This document shows positions 17,962 through 26,791 of a stretch of 64,000 nt of DNA, piece after piece. Location of the stretch: assembly GCA_946406315.1 (NCBI GenBank), contig CAMJKD010000003.1, positions 43,752-107,751 of the forward strand, written 5' to 3'. Each line of letters begins with the position of its first letter. Position 1 is the stretch's first letter. A program made the translations under genes and the position numbers. The notes below the pieces were generated by a model, which was given only the letters and a program-made list of their open reading frames with translations, did no database searches and was not told where the DNA came from. Source of the stretch: an uncultured Candidatus Saccharibacteria bacterium. Lineage in GTDB: Bacteria; Patescibacteriota; Saccharimonadia; Saccharimonadales; Saccharimonadaceae.

Positions 17962-18041
17962 AGAATACCCCCCTTTCGGTCATTTTAATGTGCTAGAACA
18001 TATATTATATAATAATTATAGCAATATATCCATAGTTAATA

Positions 18042-18069
18042 TTGACAAAATAAGCAAATGTACTATTAT
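18042..18069 (+). promoter_or_regulatory. Promoter of the 18140 small membrane gene
   Basis: TTGACA-N16-TATTAT. Confidence 0.6.
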
Positions 18070-18139
18070 ATACACAACAAAGGGGTGTTCCTTTAGAGCT
18101 TAATTCAATCTAGTAGAATAAAAAACGGGGGTGAAATAA

Positions 18140-18322
18140 ATGAATAAAAAAGAATTTATAGTCGATATTGTGGGGGTCATTCTTAACGCATTTGCTGCCG
18201 GATTAGGTGTCGCAAATGCTCTTATAAATGACGCGTCATACTGGATTCTTTTTGGATTTAATATTGCATTTGCGATTATTTGTGCACTTCGCGCATATGC
18301 ACTTTATGTCTCCGACAATTAA
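18140..18322 (+). CDS. Small two-TM membrane protein
   Basis: 60 residues with SD GGGGGTG. Two hydrophobic helices (about 8-27 and 34-55: FIVDIVGVILNAFAAGLGVANAL, WILFGFNIAFAIICALRAYAL) in a hairpin. Function unknown. Own promoter and terminator. It is the last accessory gene before the rplC operon; small hydrophobic proteins beside conflict-type clusters are sometimes effectors, but nothing here shows that. Confidence 0.65.
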   Translation: MNKKEFIVDIVGVILNAFAAGLGVANALINDASYWILFGFNIAFAIICALRAYALYVSDN

Positions 18323-18330
18323 GCCACACC

Positions 18331-18352
18331 GAGCCCATAAGGGCTCTTTTTA
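18331..18352 (+). terminator. Terminator of the small membrane gene
   Basis: GAGCCC-ATAA-GGGCTC followed by TTTTTA. Confidence 0.9.
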
Positions 18353-18366
18353 TCTCTTAAATTTGT

Positions 18367-18396
18367 TTGACAAAATACGTTCATCTATGCTATAAT
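18367..18396 (+). promoter_or_regulatory. Promoter of the rplC (S10/spc) operon
   Basis: TTGACA-N18-TATAAT with TGC before the -10. Confidence 0.8.
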
Positions 18397-18427
18397 CCGT
18401 CTCGTATATTATCAACGTAACGGTCGC

Positions 18428-18481
18428 ATTGGCGCAAGAGGTACTGGTCCGTCAATTGACGGAGACCACTCATAAGCCAAT
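18428..18481 (+). promoter_or_regulatory. Structured mRNA leader of rplC operon
   Basis: Outer arms ATTGGC and GCCAAT enclose a second stem GGTCCGTCAA/TTGACGGAGACC with the perfect core CCGTCAATTGACGG. It lies between the promoter and the rplC SD. L4 (rplD) represses the S10 operon through its leader in gamma-proteobacteria; this leader precedes rplC-rplD and could serve similarly (inference). Confidence 0.55.
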
Positions 18482-18509
18482 CGATTTTAATGGGAAAGGA
18501 CGCCCACAG

Positions 18510-19130
18510 ATGAAAATCATCCTCGGCACCAAGATTGGTATGACCCAGATCATCGGCGATGACGGTGTAGTTACTCCTGTAACTATCCTTCAAGCCGGCC
18601 CATGCACAGTGACTCAGACTAAGTCGGTCGAAAAAGACGGCTATAGCGCTGTGCAATTGGCATTTGGTCAGGGTAAGAATCTGAGCAAGGCCGTGTCCGG
18701 ACACGTCAAAAAATCCGGAAAAGATATCAACCCTAAACACATCCGTGAATTCCGCGTCGAGAATATCCCAGAAGATGTCACGCTTGGTAGCGAAATAACC
18801 GTCGCCAGCTTTACGCTTGGTGATAAGGTCCAAGTTACAGGTACGAGCAAAGGTAAGGGCTTTGCCGGTACCGTTAAGCGCCACAACTTCATGGAATCTC
18901 GTAACACGCACGGTTTCAAAGGTGACATTCGCAAGGTCGGTTCCATTGGTTCCATGTATCCCCAGAAGGTCTTCAAGGGCAAGAAGATGGCTGGTCGGAT
19001 GGGTCATGACCGTGTAACCGTCAAGAACCTCGTTGTCTCCTATATCGACACCGATCACAACCTTATTGGTCTCAAAGGCGCTGTGCCTGGTCCAAACAAA
19101 GGTCTCGTAATGGTGGAGGGAAAGGACTAA
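18510..19130 (+). CDS. rplC: 50S ribosomal protein L3
   Basis: 206 residues from ATG 18510 with GGAAAGGA 9 nt upstream; the longer track ORF from 18429 runs through the leader and is rejected. MKIILGTKIGMTQI start, TGTSKGKGFAGTVKRHNF, and GSIGSMYPQKVFKGKKMAGRMG (methylated-Gln region) are diagnostic. First gene of a 15-gene operon. Confidence 0.97.
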   Translation: MKIILGTKIGMTQIIGDDGVVTPVTILQAGPCTVTQTKSVEKDGYSAVQLAFGQGKNLSKAVSGHVKKSGKDINPKHIREFRVENIPEDVTLGSEITVASFTLGDKVQVTGTSKGKGFAGTVKRHNFMESRNTHGFKGDIRKVGSIGSMYPQKVFKGKKMAGRMGHDRVTVKNLVVSYIDTDHNLIGLKGAVPGPNKGLVMVEGKD

Positions 19131-19131
19131 T

Positions 19132-19734
19132 ATGGCAGAAGCAAAATTGAATAAAGACGTATTTGGTCTTTCCGTCGATAATCATGAGCTCGTCAAACTA
19201 GCTTATGATACCTATCTCGCCAACTCTCGTAGTTCTCACGCTAAGACTCTTAAGCGTGGCGAAGTTCGTGGTGGTGGTAAGAAGCCATGGAAGCAGAAAG
19301 GTACCGGTCGTGCTCGTTTTGGTAGCACCCGTAACCCAATTTGGCGCCATGGTGGTGTAGCTTTTGGTCGCACTGGCGAAGAAAACTTCACCAAGAAAAT
19401 CAGCAAGAGCAGCAAGCTTCTCGCTGTACGCCAAGCTCTCAGTATGCAGAATGCTGACAAAGCTGTCGTAACGATTGCAAAGTTTGACGCCAAAAGCGGC
19501 AAAACTAAAGATGCAGTCAAAGAACTAAAATTAGAAGCTGGTAAGAACTACCTCCTCGTAGTTCCTGAGAAAACCGACGAGATTCTTCGCGCTACTAACA
19601 ATATCGCAAATCTCAAGGTCGTCCGCCCAACTTATCTAAATGTCTTCGATATCCTCAACGCAGATCAAATCATCATCGTTGAGGCTGCTCTCGAGCAAAT
19701 CGAAAACTGGCTTATCGGAAAGGAGAACGCATAA
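19132..19734 (+). CDS. rplD: 50S ribosomal protein L4
   Basis: 200 residues. HAKTLKRGEVRGGGKKPWKQKGTGRARFGSTRNPIWRHGGVAFG is the tunnel-lining extended loop of L4. Start codon 1 nt after the rplC stop; stop overlaps the rplW ATG (TAATG). Confidence 0.96.
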   Translation: MAEAKLNKDVFGLSVDNHELVKLAYDTYLANSRSSHAKTLKRGEVRGGGKKPWKQKGTGRARFGSTRNPIWRHGGVAFGRTGEENFTKKISKSSKLLAVRQALSMQNADKAVVTIAKFDAKSGKTKDAVKELKLEAGKNYLLVVPEKTDEILRATNNIANLKVVRPTYLNVFDILNADQIIIVEAALEQIENWLIGKENA

Positions 19735-20069
19735 TGTTAATTCGTCCTATCGCAACCGAAAAAGCCTATCATGAGCAAACCAAGCGCGGTTATATGTTTG
19801 TCGTCCCAAACAACGCTAGCAAACAAGCCGTCGCAAAACAGGTTTCCGAACAATTTAACGTAACAGTCACTTCCGTTCGTATCAGCGTGCGCAAAGGTAA
19901 AGCAACTCGCTTCAGCCGTGGTAAGCATGCATATCCTGGTACAGCTTATCGTCAAGATAAGAAAATCGCTTTCGTCACTTTGAAGGAAGGCGATAAGATT
20001 AAAATCTTTGACGAGGAGCCAGTAGCAGAAGCTGACGATAAGAAATCCGACAAGAAAGGGGATAAATAA
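19734..20069 (+). CDS. rplW: 50S ribosomal protein L23
   Basis: 111 residues, IRPIATEKAYHEQTKRGYMFVV and VRISVRKGKATRFSRGKH. It ends in an acidic/Lys tail (EADDKKSDKKGDK) beyond the usual ~95 residues. Overlaps both neighbours by single TAATG junctions. Confidence 0.94.
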   Translation: MLIRPIATEKAYHEQTKRGYMFVVPNNASKQAVAKQVSEQFNVTVTSVRISVRKGKATRFSRGKHAYPGTAYRQDKKIAFVTLKEGDKIKIFDEEPVAEADDKKSDKKGDK

Positions 20070-20905
20070 TGGCTATTAAAGCATATCGCCCAACTACGCC
20101 GGCTCAACGTCAGAAAACAACCCAAGATTTTGATCAGATTACTACTCGTAAGCCACTCAAAAGCTTGGTAAAGAGCAAAAAGCAACAAGCCGGTAAGAAT
20201 AACTCCGGTCGCATTACGGTTCGCCATCGTGGTGGCGGCGTCAAGCGTCATTATCGTATCTTGACTCACAATCTTCCAGCAGGTCTTACCCTCAAGATTG
20301 AAGAGATCGAATACGATCCAAACCGCAGTGCACGCATTGCTCGCGTCAAAGACCAGAACGGTGTATATTACTATATTCTCGCCGATACCAACATGTCTAA
20401 AGGTGCCGAGATTCAAACTGGCGACGAAGCTCCAATTGAGACTTCTAACCGTATGACTCTCGAGCAAATCCCAGTTGGTACTCAGGTTTACGCAATTGAA
20501 TTAACCCCAGGTAGAGGTGCCCAAATGGTACGTGCCGCTGGTGCTTCCGCCCAACTTATGGCCAAAGAAGATGGCTATGCCACTCTTCGTATGCCATCCG
20601 GCGAAGTTCGCAAGGTTCTAACCACTTGCACGGCAAGTATTGGCACCGTCGGCAACGTTCAGCATCAAAACATCAAGATTGGTTCTGCTGGCCGCAAACG
20701 ACGTAAAGGTATTCGTCCAACTGTCCGTGGTGTTGTAATGAACGCCGCCGATCACCCTCATGGTGGTGGTGACGGTGGTCGCCACGGTTCCGGTAAGGCT
20801 CCGCGTACTCCATGGGGTCAACTTACCTTGGGTTATCGTACTCGTCATAATAAGAAAACTAACAAGATGATTGTTCGCAGTCGTCATGAAGGAAAGAGGA
20901 GATAG
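20069..20905 (+). CDS. rplB: 50S ribosomal protein L2
   Basis: 278 residues, full length: KKQQAGKNNSGRITVRHRGGGVKRHYR, and the peptidyl-transferase-associated GVVMNAADHPHGGGDGGRHGSGKAPRTPWG including the conserved His. Start overlaps the rplW stop. Confidence 0.98.
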   Translation: MAIKAYRPTTPAQRQKTTQDFDQITTRKPLKSLVKSKKQQAGKNNSGRITVRHRGGGVKRHYRILTHNLPAGLTLKIEEIEYDPNRSARIARVKDQNGVYYYILADTNMSKGAEIQTGDEAPIETSNRMTLEQIPVGTQVYAIELTPGRGAQMVRAAGASAQLMAKEDGYATLRMPSGEVRKVLTTCTASIGTVGNVQHQNIKIGSAGRKRRKGIRPTVRGVVMNAADHPHGGGDGGRHGSGKAPRTPWGQLTLGYRTRHNKKTNKMIVRSRHEGKRR

Positions 20906-20908
20906 TCT

Positions 20909-21202
20909 ATGTCTAGATCTCTTAAGAAGGGCCTTTATGTGGACGCCAAGCTTCAGAAGAAAATTGAAGCGCTTTCCGCTGAAGACCGCACTATTATCAA
21001 GACCTGGGCCCGTGAATCTACTATCAGCCCAGAAATGGTTAGCCGCACAATAGCTGTCCATAATGGCCGCGTTCATGTTCCAGTATTTATTACAGAAAAC
21101 ATGGTTGGTCATAAGCTCGGCGAATTTGCTCCAACTCGTAAGTTTAAGCGCCACGGCGGCAAGAAAGCCGCTGAAGCCGCAGCTGCAAAGAAGGGGGCAT
21201 AA
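20909..21202 (+). CDS. rpsS: 30S ribosomal protein S19
   Basis: 97 residues: [65 protein letters not shown] short Ala/Lys tail ends the protein. Confidence 0.97.
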   Translation: MSRSLKKGLYVDAKLQKKIEALSAEDRTIIKTWARESTISPEMVSRTIAVHNGRVHVPVFITENMVGHKLGEFAPTRKFKRHGGKKAAEAAAAKKGA

Positions 21203-21205
21203 TCT

Positions 21206-21619
21206 ATGGCTACTAAAACTGCACATGCATATATCAAAGGCGTTGACAGCCAACCGCGCAAGGTCAGCATTGTCGCCAGCCTCGTGCGCGATCGTTATGT
21301 CGCCGATGCGGTAGTTATTCTTGAAAATACTCCACGTCGCGCAGCTAAAGCTGTCCGCAAGGCAATCGAATCCGCCACTGCTAACTTACTACAAAGTGGT
21401 AGCATCGACTCGAAAACCATCGCAATCAACCGTATTTCGGTGACTGCCGGTACTCGTATGCGCCGCTATGTTCCAGCTAGCCGCGGTCGCGCATTGCCAT
21501 ATGAAAAGATTTCATCCAACATCTTCGTTGAGGTCGTAGGCGAAGAAAAGCAAAAGAAGACTGCTGAGAAAAAAGCTGATTCAAAGGCAGACAAGAAAGA
21601 AGAAAAGGAGAAAAAGTAA
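21206..21619 (+). CDS. rplV: 50S ribosomal protein L22
   Basis: 137 residues. Core AHAYIKGVDSQPRKVSIVASLVR and GTRMRRYVPASRGRALPYEKISSNIFVEV is standard. The last ~25 residues are an added charged tail of Lys, Glu, Ala and Asp. The stop abuts the rpsC ATG. Confidence 0.93.
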   Translation: MATKTAHAYIKGVDSQPRKVSIVASLVRDRYVADAVVILENTPRRAAKAVRKAIESATANLLQSGSIDSKTIAINRISVTAGTRMRRYVPASRGRALPYEKISSNIFVEVVGEEKQKKTAEKKADSKADKKEEKEKK

Positions 21620-22246
21620 ATGGGTCAAAAGGTAAACCCAGTAAGCTACCGTCTCCAGGTAAACAAGAACTGGAGCAGCAAGTGGTTCTCCCGCAAGGCT
21701 GACTTCAAGAATTGGCTCATCGAAGATGTCAAAATCCGCGAAGTTATTGAGAATCGCTTCAAGAGTCGCCCAACTATCGATCGCATCGGTATTGAGCGCA
21801 GCCCAAACCTTACTACTATTACTATCCGTACCGCTAAGGCTGGTGCCGTAATCGGTAAGCAAGGTGCTGGTATCAACGAACTCAAAAAAGAACTCGAAAA
21901 AGTTACTAGCGCTCCTCTTCGTATTAACGTTGAGGAAGTAAAGAAACCAGAACTCAGTGCTAAGCTTGTTGCTGAAAACATCGGCTTCCAACTTGGCAAG
22001 CGTATGAATTTCCGCCGCGCCGTTAAGATGGCTTGTGCCTCTACGATGAATGCTGGCGCTAAGGGTATCCGCGTTGAGGTCGCTGGTCGTTTGAATGGTG
22101 CAGAAATGTCTCGCCGCGAAAAGTTTATTGAAGGCTCCGTACCTCTACATACTCTTCGTGCCGATATTGATTTCTACGTCGAGCACGCTCAAACTATTGC
22201 TGGTATCGTTGGCGTTAAAGTTTGGATCTATAAGGGGGAGAAATAA
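21620..22246 (+). CDS. rpsC: 30S ribosomal protein S3
   Basis: 208 residues. MGQKVNPVSYRLQVNKNW, KH domain with VIGKQGAGINELKKELEK, and the C-terminal GRLNGAEMSRREKFIEGSVPLHTLRADIDF. Slightly shorter than E. coli S3. Its start directly follows the rplV stop. Confidence 0.97.
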   Translation: MGQKVNPVSYRLQVNKNWSSKWFSRKADFKNWLIEDVKIREVIENRFKSRPTIDRIGIERSPNLTTITIRTAKAGAVIGKQGAGINELKKELEKVTSAPLRINVEEVKKPELSAKLVAENIGFQLGKRMNFRRAVKMACASTMNAGAKGIRVEVAGRLNGAEMSRREKFIEGSVPLHTLRADIDFYVEHAQTIAGIVGVKVWIYKGEK

Positions 22247-22249
22247 ATT

Positions 22250-22669
22250 ATGGCACTTACTCAACCACGCAAGGAAGCGCACCGCAAGGTTCGCAAAGGA
22301 AAGAATGAAGGTACCGCTAGCCGCTGCAATTATGTAGCATTTGGCGACTTCGGTCTAATGAGTCTAGATAATGAACGCATCAATGGTCGTCAAATCGAGG
22401 CCGCACGTCAGGCAATCACCCGCTACGTCAAACGTGGTGGTAAAATCTGGATTCGCATCTTCCCACACATCCCAGTCACCAAGAAGCCTCTTGATGTCAA
22501 GATGGGTAGCGGTAAAGGTGAACCACAATTCCACGTTGCTAAGGTCAAGGCTGGCACCGTAATGTTCGAAATTGCAGATGTTACTGAAGCGCAGGCTCGC
22601 GAAGCTCTTCGCCTCGCCTCACACAAGCTTCCAGTTCGCTGCAAGATCGTAGAGAAGGGAGAGCTCTAA
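22250..22669 (+). CDS. rplP: 50S ribosomal protein L16
   Basis: 139 residues. FGDFGLMSLDNERINGRQIEAARQAITRYVKRGGKIWIRIFPHIPVTKKPLDVKMGSGKG is diagnostic; the usual N-terminal PKR segment is replaced by ALTQPRKEAHRKVRKGKNEGTASR. Confidence 0.96.
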   Translation: MALTQPRKEAHRKVRKGKNEGTASRCNYVAFGDFGLMSLDNERINGRQIEAARQAITRYVKRGGKIWIRIFPHIPVTKKPLDVKMGSGKGEPQFHVAKVKAGTVMFEIADVTEAQAREALRLASHKLPVRCKIVEKGEL

Positions 22670-22670
22670 T

Positions 22671-22886
22671 ATGGCAGAGAAGAAAACCGACAAGAAAGCT
22701 GTCAAAGAAGCTAAAACTATCAGCAAACTTCCGCTTGATGAGCAACTCAAAGCAAAACGCGAAGAACTTCTGATTGCTCAGCAAGGTCTCGGTTCGACAC
22801 TTCAGAATCCGCACCGTATCAAGGCTCTCAAGAGGGAAATTGCCCGTATTTTAACGCAAATTAACGCCACGAAAGGAGATAAGTAA
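22671..22886 (+). CDS. rpmC: 50S ribosomal protein L29
   Basis: 71 residues: two-helix L29 pattern (LDEQLKAKREELLIAQQGLGSTLQNPHRIKALKREIARILTQINA) preceded by a Lys-rich N-terminal extension. Stop overlaps the rpsQ ATG. Confidence 0.88.
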   Translation: MAEKKTDKKAVKEAKTISKLPLDEQLKAKREELLIAQQGLGSTLQNPHRIKALKREIARILTQINATKGDK

Positions 22887-23191
22887 TGGCACGCACACTT
22901 ACAGGAGTAGTGTCCTCCGACAAGCGTGACAAGACGATTACCGTCGAAATCACCTCTCGTGAGACGCATCCAATTTACAAGAAGCAGTACTCCAAAACCC
23001 GTAAGTATACCGCTCACGATGAAAAGAATGCTGCTCATGAAGGCGATATCGTCATGATTGCCGAAGGTCGCCCAATCAGCAAGACTAAGACTTGGTCTCT
23101 CGTTAAAATCATCGAGAAGAGTCATGGCAAAGTTGAGCTTAAAGAAGAAGTCACTCAGGTCGAAAGTGACGAGAAAGAGGAGAAAGAATAA
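22886..23191 (+). CDS. rpsQ: 30S ribosomal protein S17
   Basis: 101 residues: RTLTGVVSSDKRDKTITVEITSRETHPIYKKQYSKTRKYTAHDE, then GRPISKTKTWSLVKIIEK. An acidic tail (QVESDEKEEKE) extends it beyond the usual ~85. Confidence 0.95.
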   Translation: MARTLTGVVSSDKRDKTITVEITSRETHPIYKKQYSKTRKYTAHDEKNAAHEGDIVMIAEGRPISKTKTWSLVKIIEKSHGKVELKEEVTQVESDEKEEKE

Positions 23192-23560
23192 ATGATTCAA
23201 CAAGAAACACGTTTGAAGGTCGCCGACAATAGTGGCGCTAAGGAACTTGGCGTTATTCGTGTACTCGGTGGCACTCGCGCTCGTTATGCGCACATCGGTG
23301 ATATCGTGACTTGCTCAGTGAAGGATGCATCCCCAACTGGCAACGTTAAGAAAAAAGCCGTTGTTCGCGCCGTCATCGTACGCACACGCGCTACCATTCG
23401 CCGTCCTGATGGATCAACGATTCGCTTTGATGATAATGCGGCCGTTCTCGTCAACGACGACAAGACTCCAAAAGGTACCCGTGTCTTTGGTCCAGTTCCA
23501 CGCGAACTCCGTGACCTCGGATACTCTAAGATTATTAGCTTAGCTCCGGAGGTACTATAA
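23192..23560 (+). CDS. rplN: 50S ribosomal protein L14
   Basis: 122 residues, exactly typical: [80 protein letters not shown]. Confidence 0.98.
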   Translation: MIQQETRLKVADNSGAKELGVIRVLGGTRARYAHIGDIVTCSVKDASPTGNVKKKAVVRAVIVRTRATIRRPDGSTIRFDDNAAVLVNDDKTPKGTRVFGPVPRELRDLGYSKIISLAPEVL

Positions 23561-23880
23561 TGGGTGTACGTATTAAAATTGGCGATACCGTGAAAGTTAT
23601 TTCTGGTAGCAATAAAGGCGCAACTGGCAAGGTTACCAAAGTTGCTCCATCCGAAAACAAAGTATTTATTGAAGGTATTGGCAATCGCACGCGCCATATA
23701 CGCCGCAGTGCTTATCGCCAAGCCGGTAAGAAAGATATTCAAGTCGGCATCGATGCAAGCAATGTCGCACTCGTAATTGATACTAAGGCTGGCACTACTA
23801 GTCGTGTTGGTTACGGTAAGGACAAAGACGGCAAAACCGTTCGCATCGCCCGCCAAGCAAATAACCGGGAGATTAAATAA
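23560..23880 (+). CDS. rplX: 50S ribosomal protein L24
   Basis: 106 residues: KIGDTVKVISGSNKGATGKVTKVAPSENKVFIEGI KOW motif region. Overlaps rplN and rplE by one base each. Confidence 0.95.
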   Translation: MGVRIKIGDTVKVISGSNKGATGKVTKVAPSENKVFIEGIGNRTRHIRRSAYRQAGKKDIQVGIDASNVALVIDTKAGTTSRVGYGKDKDGKTVRIARQANNREIK

Positions 23881-24452
23881 TGGCCGAAACTAAATATGAA
23901 GCACGTCTCAAAACTCTTTACAAGAAAGAGATTGCAGAGGCTCTCAAGAAAGAACTTAAACTTGACAATATCAACCAAGTACCAAAGCTCGAGAAAGTCA
24001 TCGTTTCCTCTGGTGTTGGTAAGAAACGCGAAGATAAGCGCTTTACTGAAACTGTCGAGCTCACCTTGGCCAAAGTTACTGGTCAAGCAACCGTTAGCCG
24101 TTTGGCTAAGAAGTCAATCGCTCAATTCAAAATTCGTAAAGGTATGGGTGCGCCAGTTGGTTATATGACCACACTCCGCAACGATAAGATGTACGAATTT
24201 GTTGATCGTTTAATAAATATCACATTACCACACGTACGTGATTTTCACGGCGTTAGCCGCAAGGCCTTTGATGGCGCGGGCAACTATAGCTTGGGTCTCA
24301 AGGAACAAACCGTCTTCCCAGAAATTTCTTTCGAAGACGCCGCTGTTCTACATGGTCTTGAAATCACATTTGTAATTAAAAACGGTTCACGCGAAGGGAG
24401 CATGAAATTGTTAGAAAAATTCGGCATGCCGTTTGAGAAGGAGGAGAAGTAA
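23880..24452 (+). CDS. rplE: 50S ribosomal protein L5
   Basis: 190 residues: [90 protein letters not shown]. 5S rRNA binder. Confidence 0.97.
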   Translation: MAETKYEARLKTLYKKEIAEALKKELKLDNINQVPKLEKVIVSSGVGKKREDKRFTETVELTLAKVTGQATVSRLAKKSIAQFKIRKGMGAPVGYMTTLRNDKMYEFVDRLINITLPHVRDFHGVSRKAFDGAGNYSLGLKEQTVFPEISFEDAAVLHGLEITFVIKNGSREGSMKLLEKFGMPFEKEEK

Positions 24453-24453
24453 T

Positions 24454-24723
24454 ATGGCTAAGAAATCAGCTGTTCTCCGTGACGAAAAACGCCGCAAAAT
24501 GTATGAAAAATACGCTGAAAAGCGTGCAGAACTTAAGGCTGCAGGCGACCTCGAAGGTCTCCAGAAGTTGCCACGCAACTCTAGCCCAACCCGTCTTAAG
24601 AATCGCGATATGCTTGATGGTCGTCCACGTGGCTATATGCGCCGCTTCGGCCTCAGCCGTATTAATTTCCGCGAAAAAGCAAGCAAGGGCGAAATCCCTG
24701 GCGTAACAAAGAGTAGTTGGTAG
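24454..24723 (+). CDS. rpsN: 30S ribosomal protein S14, zinc-free form
   Basis: 89 residues from ATG 24454, 1 nt after the rplE stop; the upstream ATG 24433 in the track is inside rpl[27 protein letters not shown] start, [49 protein letters not shown] end. It lacks the CxxC pairs of the short zinc form, so it is the C-minus type. Confidence 0.96.
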   Translation: MAKKSAVLRDEKRRKMYEKYAEKRAELKAAGDLEGLQKLPRNSSPTRLKNRDMLDGRPRGYMRRFGLSRINFREKASKGEIPGVTKSSW

Positions 24724-24737
24724 GAAAGGAGAAGTAT

Positions 24738-25139
24738 ATGTCTATTCAAACAACCGATCCTGTAGCTGACATGCTTACCCGCATTCGTAACGCAATTGCA
24801 GTCGGCAAGACCGAAATTCGTGTCCCTACTAGCAAACTCAAATTTGCTGTCGCCGACAAGCTACAGAAAATTAATTATCTCGAAAAAGTCGAAATCGAAG
24901 AAGCTCAGCCGCGTGGCATTCTTCACGTCGTAATTAATAAAGACAATGAAGCAGCTCGTATCAATGAGATTTCAAAAGTTTCTACTCCAGGTCGCCGTGT
25001 CTATGCTGGCGTCAATGAGATTCCAAAAGTCAAATCTGGTCGCGGTACTGTTTTGATTTCAACCAGCAAGGGCATCATGACTGGCCAAGAAGCCGTCAAG
25101 AACAAACTTGGTGGTGAGATCCTCGTTAAGGTTTGGTAA
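24738..25139 (+). CDS. rpsH: 30S ribosomal protein S8
   Basis: 133 residues from ATG 24738 (SD GAAAGGAG); the track's GTG 24717 overlaps rpsN. TTDPVADMLTRIRNAIAVGK, GRGTVLISTSKGIMTGQEAVKNKLGGEILVKVW. The operon ends here; in most genomes rplF follows without a break. Confidence 0.97.
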   Translation: MSIQTTDPVADMLTRIRNAIAVGKTEIRVPTSKLKFAVADKLQKINYLEKVEIEEAQPRGILHVVINKDNEAARINEISKVSTPGRRVYAGVNEIPKVKSGRGTVLISTSKGIMTGQEAVKNKLGGEILVKVW

Positions 25140-25160
25140 ATTATCAAAAAGACGCAAAAG

Positions 25161-25187
25161 ATATCCTCTTCGGGGGATATTTTTTGA
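25161..25187 (+). terminator. Terminator of the rplC-rpsH operon
   Basis: ATATCCTCTTCGGGGGATAT with UUCG-like loop and TTTTT. Confidence 0.9.
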
Positions 25188-25294
25188 TGTCGCACAATTT
25201 GCAAGAATGATAGCCATAATGTGAAAATAACAACGACACACTACAGATTCTTAATATATAATGATAACAATACTCAAAGGTCAAAGGAGGAATC

Positions 25295-26260
25295 GTGAGC
25301 AAGTTCGACGATCAATATATTGATCTCTGCCGGAGAATATTGTCTAGTGGCGAAAAAATTACTAATTATAAGAAACAGGACCGTCGTAGCATAGCGGCTA
25401 CGAATGCAATTCCTGATCACGTCGCACAGGGGTCGTCTGCAGCTCAGACTATCCGTTTGCCACACCAAATTCTACAATTCGACCTTGAAGAAGAATTTCC
25501 CATCCTGACGTCCAAAAAAGTTGCCTTTAAATCTGCTGTAATTGAAATCCTTTGGATTTATCAAGAAGCTTCCAACGACGTCAATTGGCTCCAAGAACGC
25601 GGTGTCAAGATTTGGAACGAATGGCAAATCGCTAAAGATGGCACATATCAGGGACGCAATATTAACAAAATTTACGCTAAAGAGCATCCAGGCGAACCAA
25701 AAGAAGATTTCACTGGTACGATCGGTACGACCTATGGTTGGATAGTAAAACGCTATAATCTAATCGGCAATCTCCTCGAAACACTTAAGAATAATCCAGG
25801 CAACCGTCGCATGGTTCTCAGCCTCTGGCAAAACGAATGGCTCTCAACTGCCGCTTTGCCAAGCTGCGTCTGGAATTCACAATGGAACCTCATTGATGGT
25901 CGTCTTAACCTCCTCGTCACCTCGCGCTCGTCCGACGTACCACTTGGCTTACCATTTAATATTGTTCAATACGCCACACTGTGCTACCTGATAGCCCAAT
26001 CAATCGGCGCCAAACCAGGTCAGTTCACTTTTATCACGAACGACGCCCATATTTATGAAAACCAAATTGACGGCATCAAAGAACAGATAAAAAAATACGA
26101 CAAAGCCACGGCCGACGGGGCGTTACCGCCAGCGCCAAAACTCTGGCTCAACCCAAAAATTAAGGATTTCTACAAATTCGACAATTCCAAAGACCTTAAA
26201 GATATTAAACTCGAAAATTATGAAAACCTCGGCGCTATTAGAATGCCAGTTACGGAGTAA
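25295..26260 (+). CDS. thyA: Thymidylate synthase ThyA
   Basis: 321 residues, GTG start with AAAGGAGG. ALPSCVWNSQW contains the catalytic Cys, although the His after it in most ThyA (PCH) is Val. TSRSSDVPLGLPFNIVQYA supplies the phosphate-binding Arg-Ser-x-Asp and the dUMP-selective Asn, and NDAHIYENQ is the usual D.H.Y.N motif. Converts dUMP and CH2-THF to dTMP and DHF. Coupled to folA (next start 2 nt after the stop), which recycles the DHF. Confidence 0.93.
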   Translation: MSKFDDQYIDLCRRILSSGEKITNYKKQDRRSIAATNAIPDHVAQGSSAAQTIRLPHQILQFDLEEEFPILTSKKVAFKSAVIEILWIYQEASNDVNWLQERGVKIWNEWQIAKDGTYQGRNINKIYAKEHPGEPKEDFTGTIGTTYGWIVKRYNLIGNLLETLKNNPGNRRMVLSLWQNEWLSTAALPSCVWNSQWNLIDGRLNLLVTSRSSDVPLGLPFNIVQYATLCYLIAQSIGAKPGQFTFITNDAHIYENQIDGIKEQIKKYDKATADGALPPAPKLWLNPKIKDFYKFDNSKDLKDIKLENYENLGAIRMPVTE

Positions 26261-26262
26261 TT

Positions 26263-26730
26263 ATGTTTAGCATTATTGCTGCTATCGGTAAAAATAACGC
26301 TCTCGGCAAGAACAATGACCTTATCTTCCATATTAAAGAAGATATGAAATTCTTTCGCGCAACTACAGTGGGACACAAGGTCGTTATGGGGCGCAATACC
26401 TGGCAAAGTCTGCCTAAAAAGCTTAAAGGACGTGAAAATATCGTTGTATCGAGCAATAAAATTAAAGGTGCCGACAAGACTATCTCTAATCTTGAAGCTT
26501 TCATTAAGGATAACTTAGATACTCCAGAAGAAATCTTTATTATAGGTGGCGGCTCTATCTACGAACAGTTTCTGCCTTATGCGAAAAACCTCTATTTAAC
26601 AGAGGTCAACGCCAGCCCCGAAGCCGACATTTTTTTCCCGCGCTTCGATAAAAAACACTATCACCGCAAGACGCTCCAAACCGGCGAGCAATACGATTTG
26701 ACTTACAAAATCATCAAATACAGCAAATAA
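26263..26730 (+). CDS. folA: Dihydrofolate reductase
   Basis: 155 residues: FSIIAAIGKNNALGKNNDLIFHIKEDMKFFRATTVGHKVVMGRNTWQSLPKKLKGRENIVVSSN, IIGGGSIYEQFLPYAKNLYLTEV and DIFFP. All DHFR elements are in place; the usual catalytic Asp/Glu sits at the Glu in HIKEDMKFF. Operon with thyA gives a complete dTMP/folate cycle. Confidence 0.95.
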   Translation: MFSIIAAIGKNNALGKNNDLIFHIKEDMKFFRATTVGHKVVMGRNTWQSLPKKLKGRENIVVSSNKIKGADKTISNLEAFIKDNLDTPEEIFIIGGGSIYEQFLPYAKNLYLTEVNASPEADIFFPRFDKKHYHRKTLQTGEQYDLTYKIIKYSK

Positions 26731-26734
26731 CAAA

Positions 26735-26765
26735 AGGCCACCGGCGCAAAACCGGTGGCTTTTTA
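26735..26765 (+). terminator. Terminator of thyA-folA
   Basis: AGGCCACCGG-CGCAAAA-CCGGTGGCTTTTT. Confidence 0.9.
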
Positions 26766-26791
26766 ATGAAATCATTGACTATAGGGTTACT

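Noticed and set aside
12242-18322. Known TerY-P triad
   Set aside because: VWA and a kinase-like protein are present but no PP2C phosphatase or Ter proteins, and the PurA-like gene is foreign to that system.
18429-18509. N-terminal extension of L3 from the track ORF
   Set aside because: The extension translates the structured leader; ATG 18510 has the SD and matches L3 starts.
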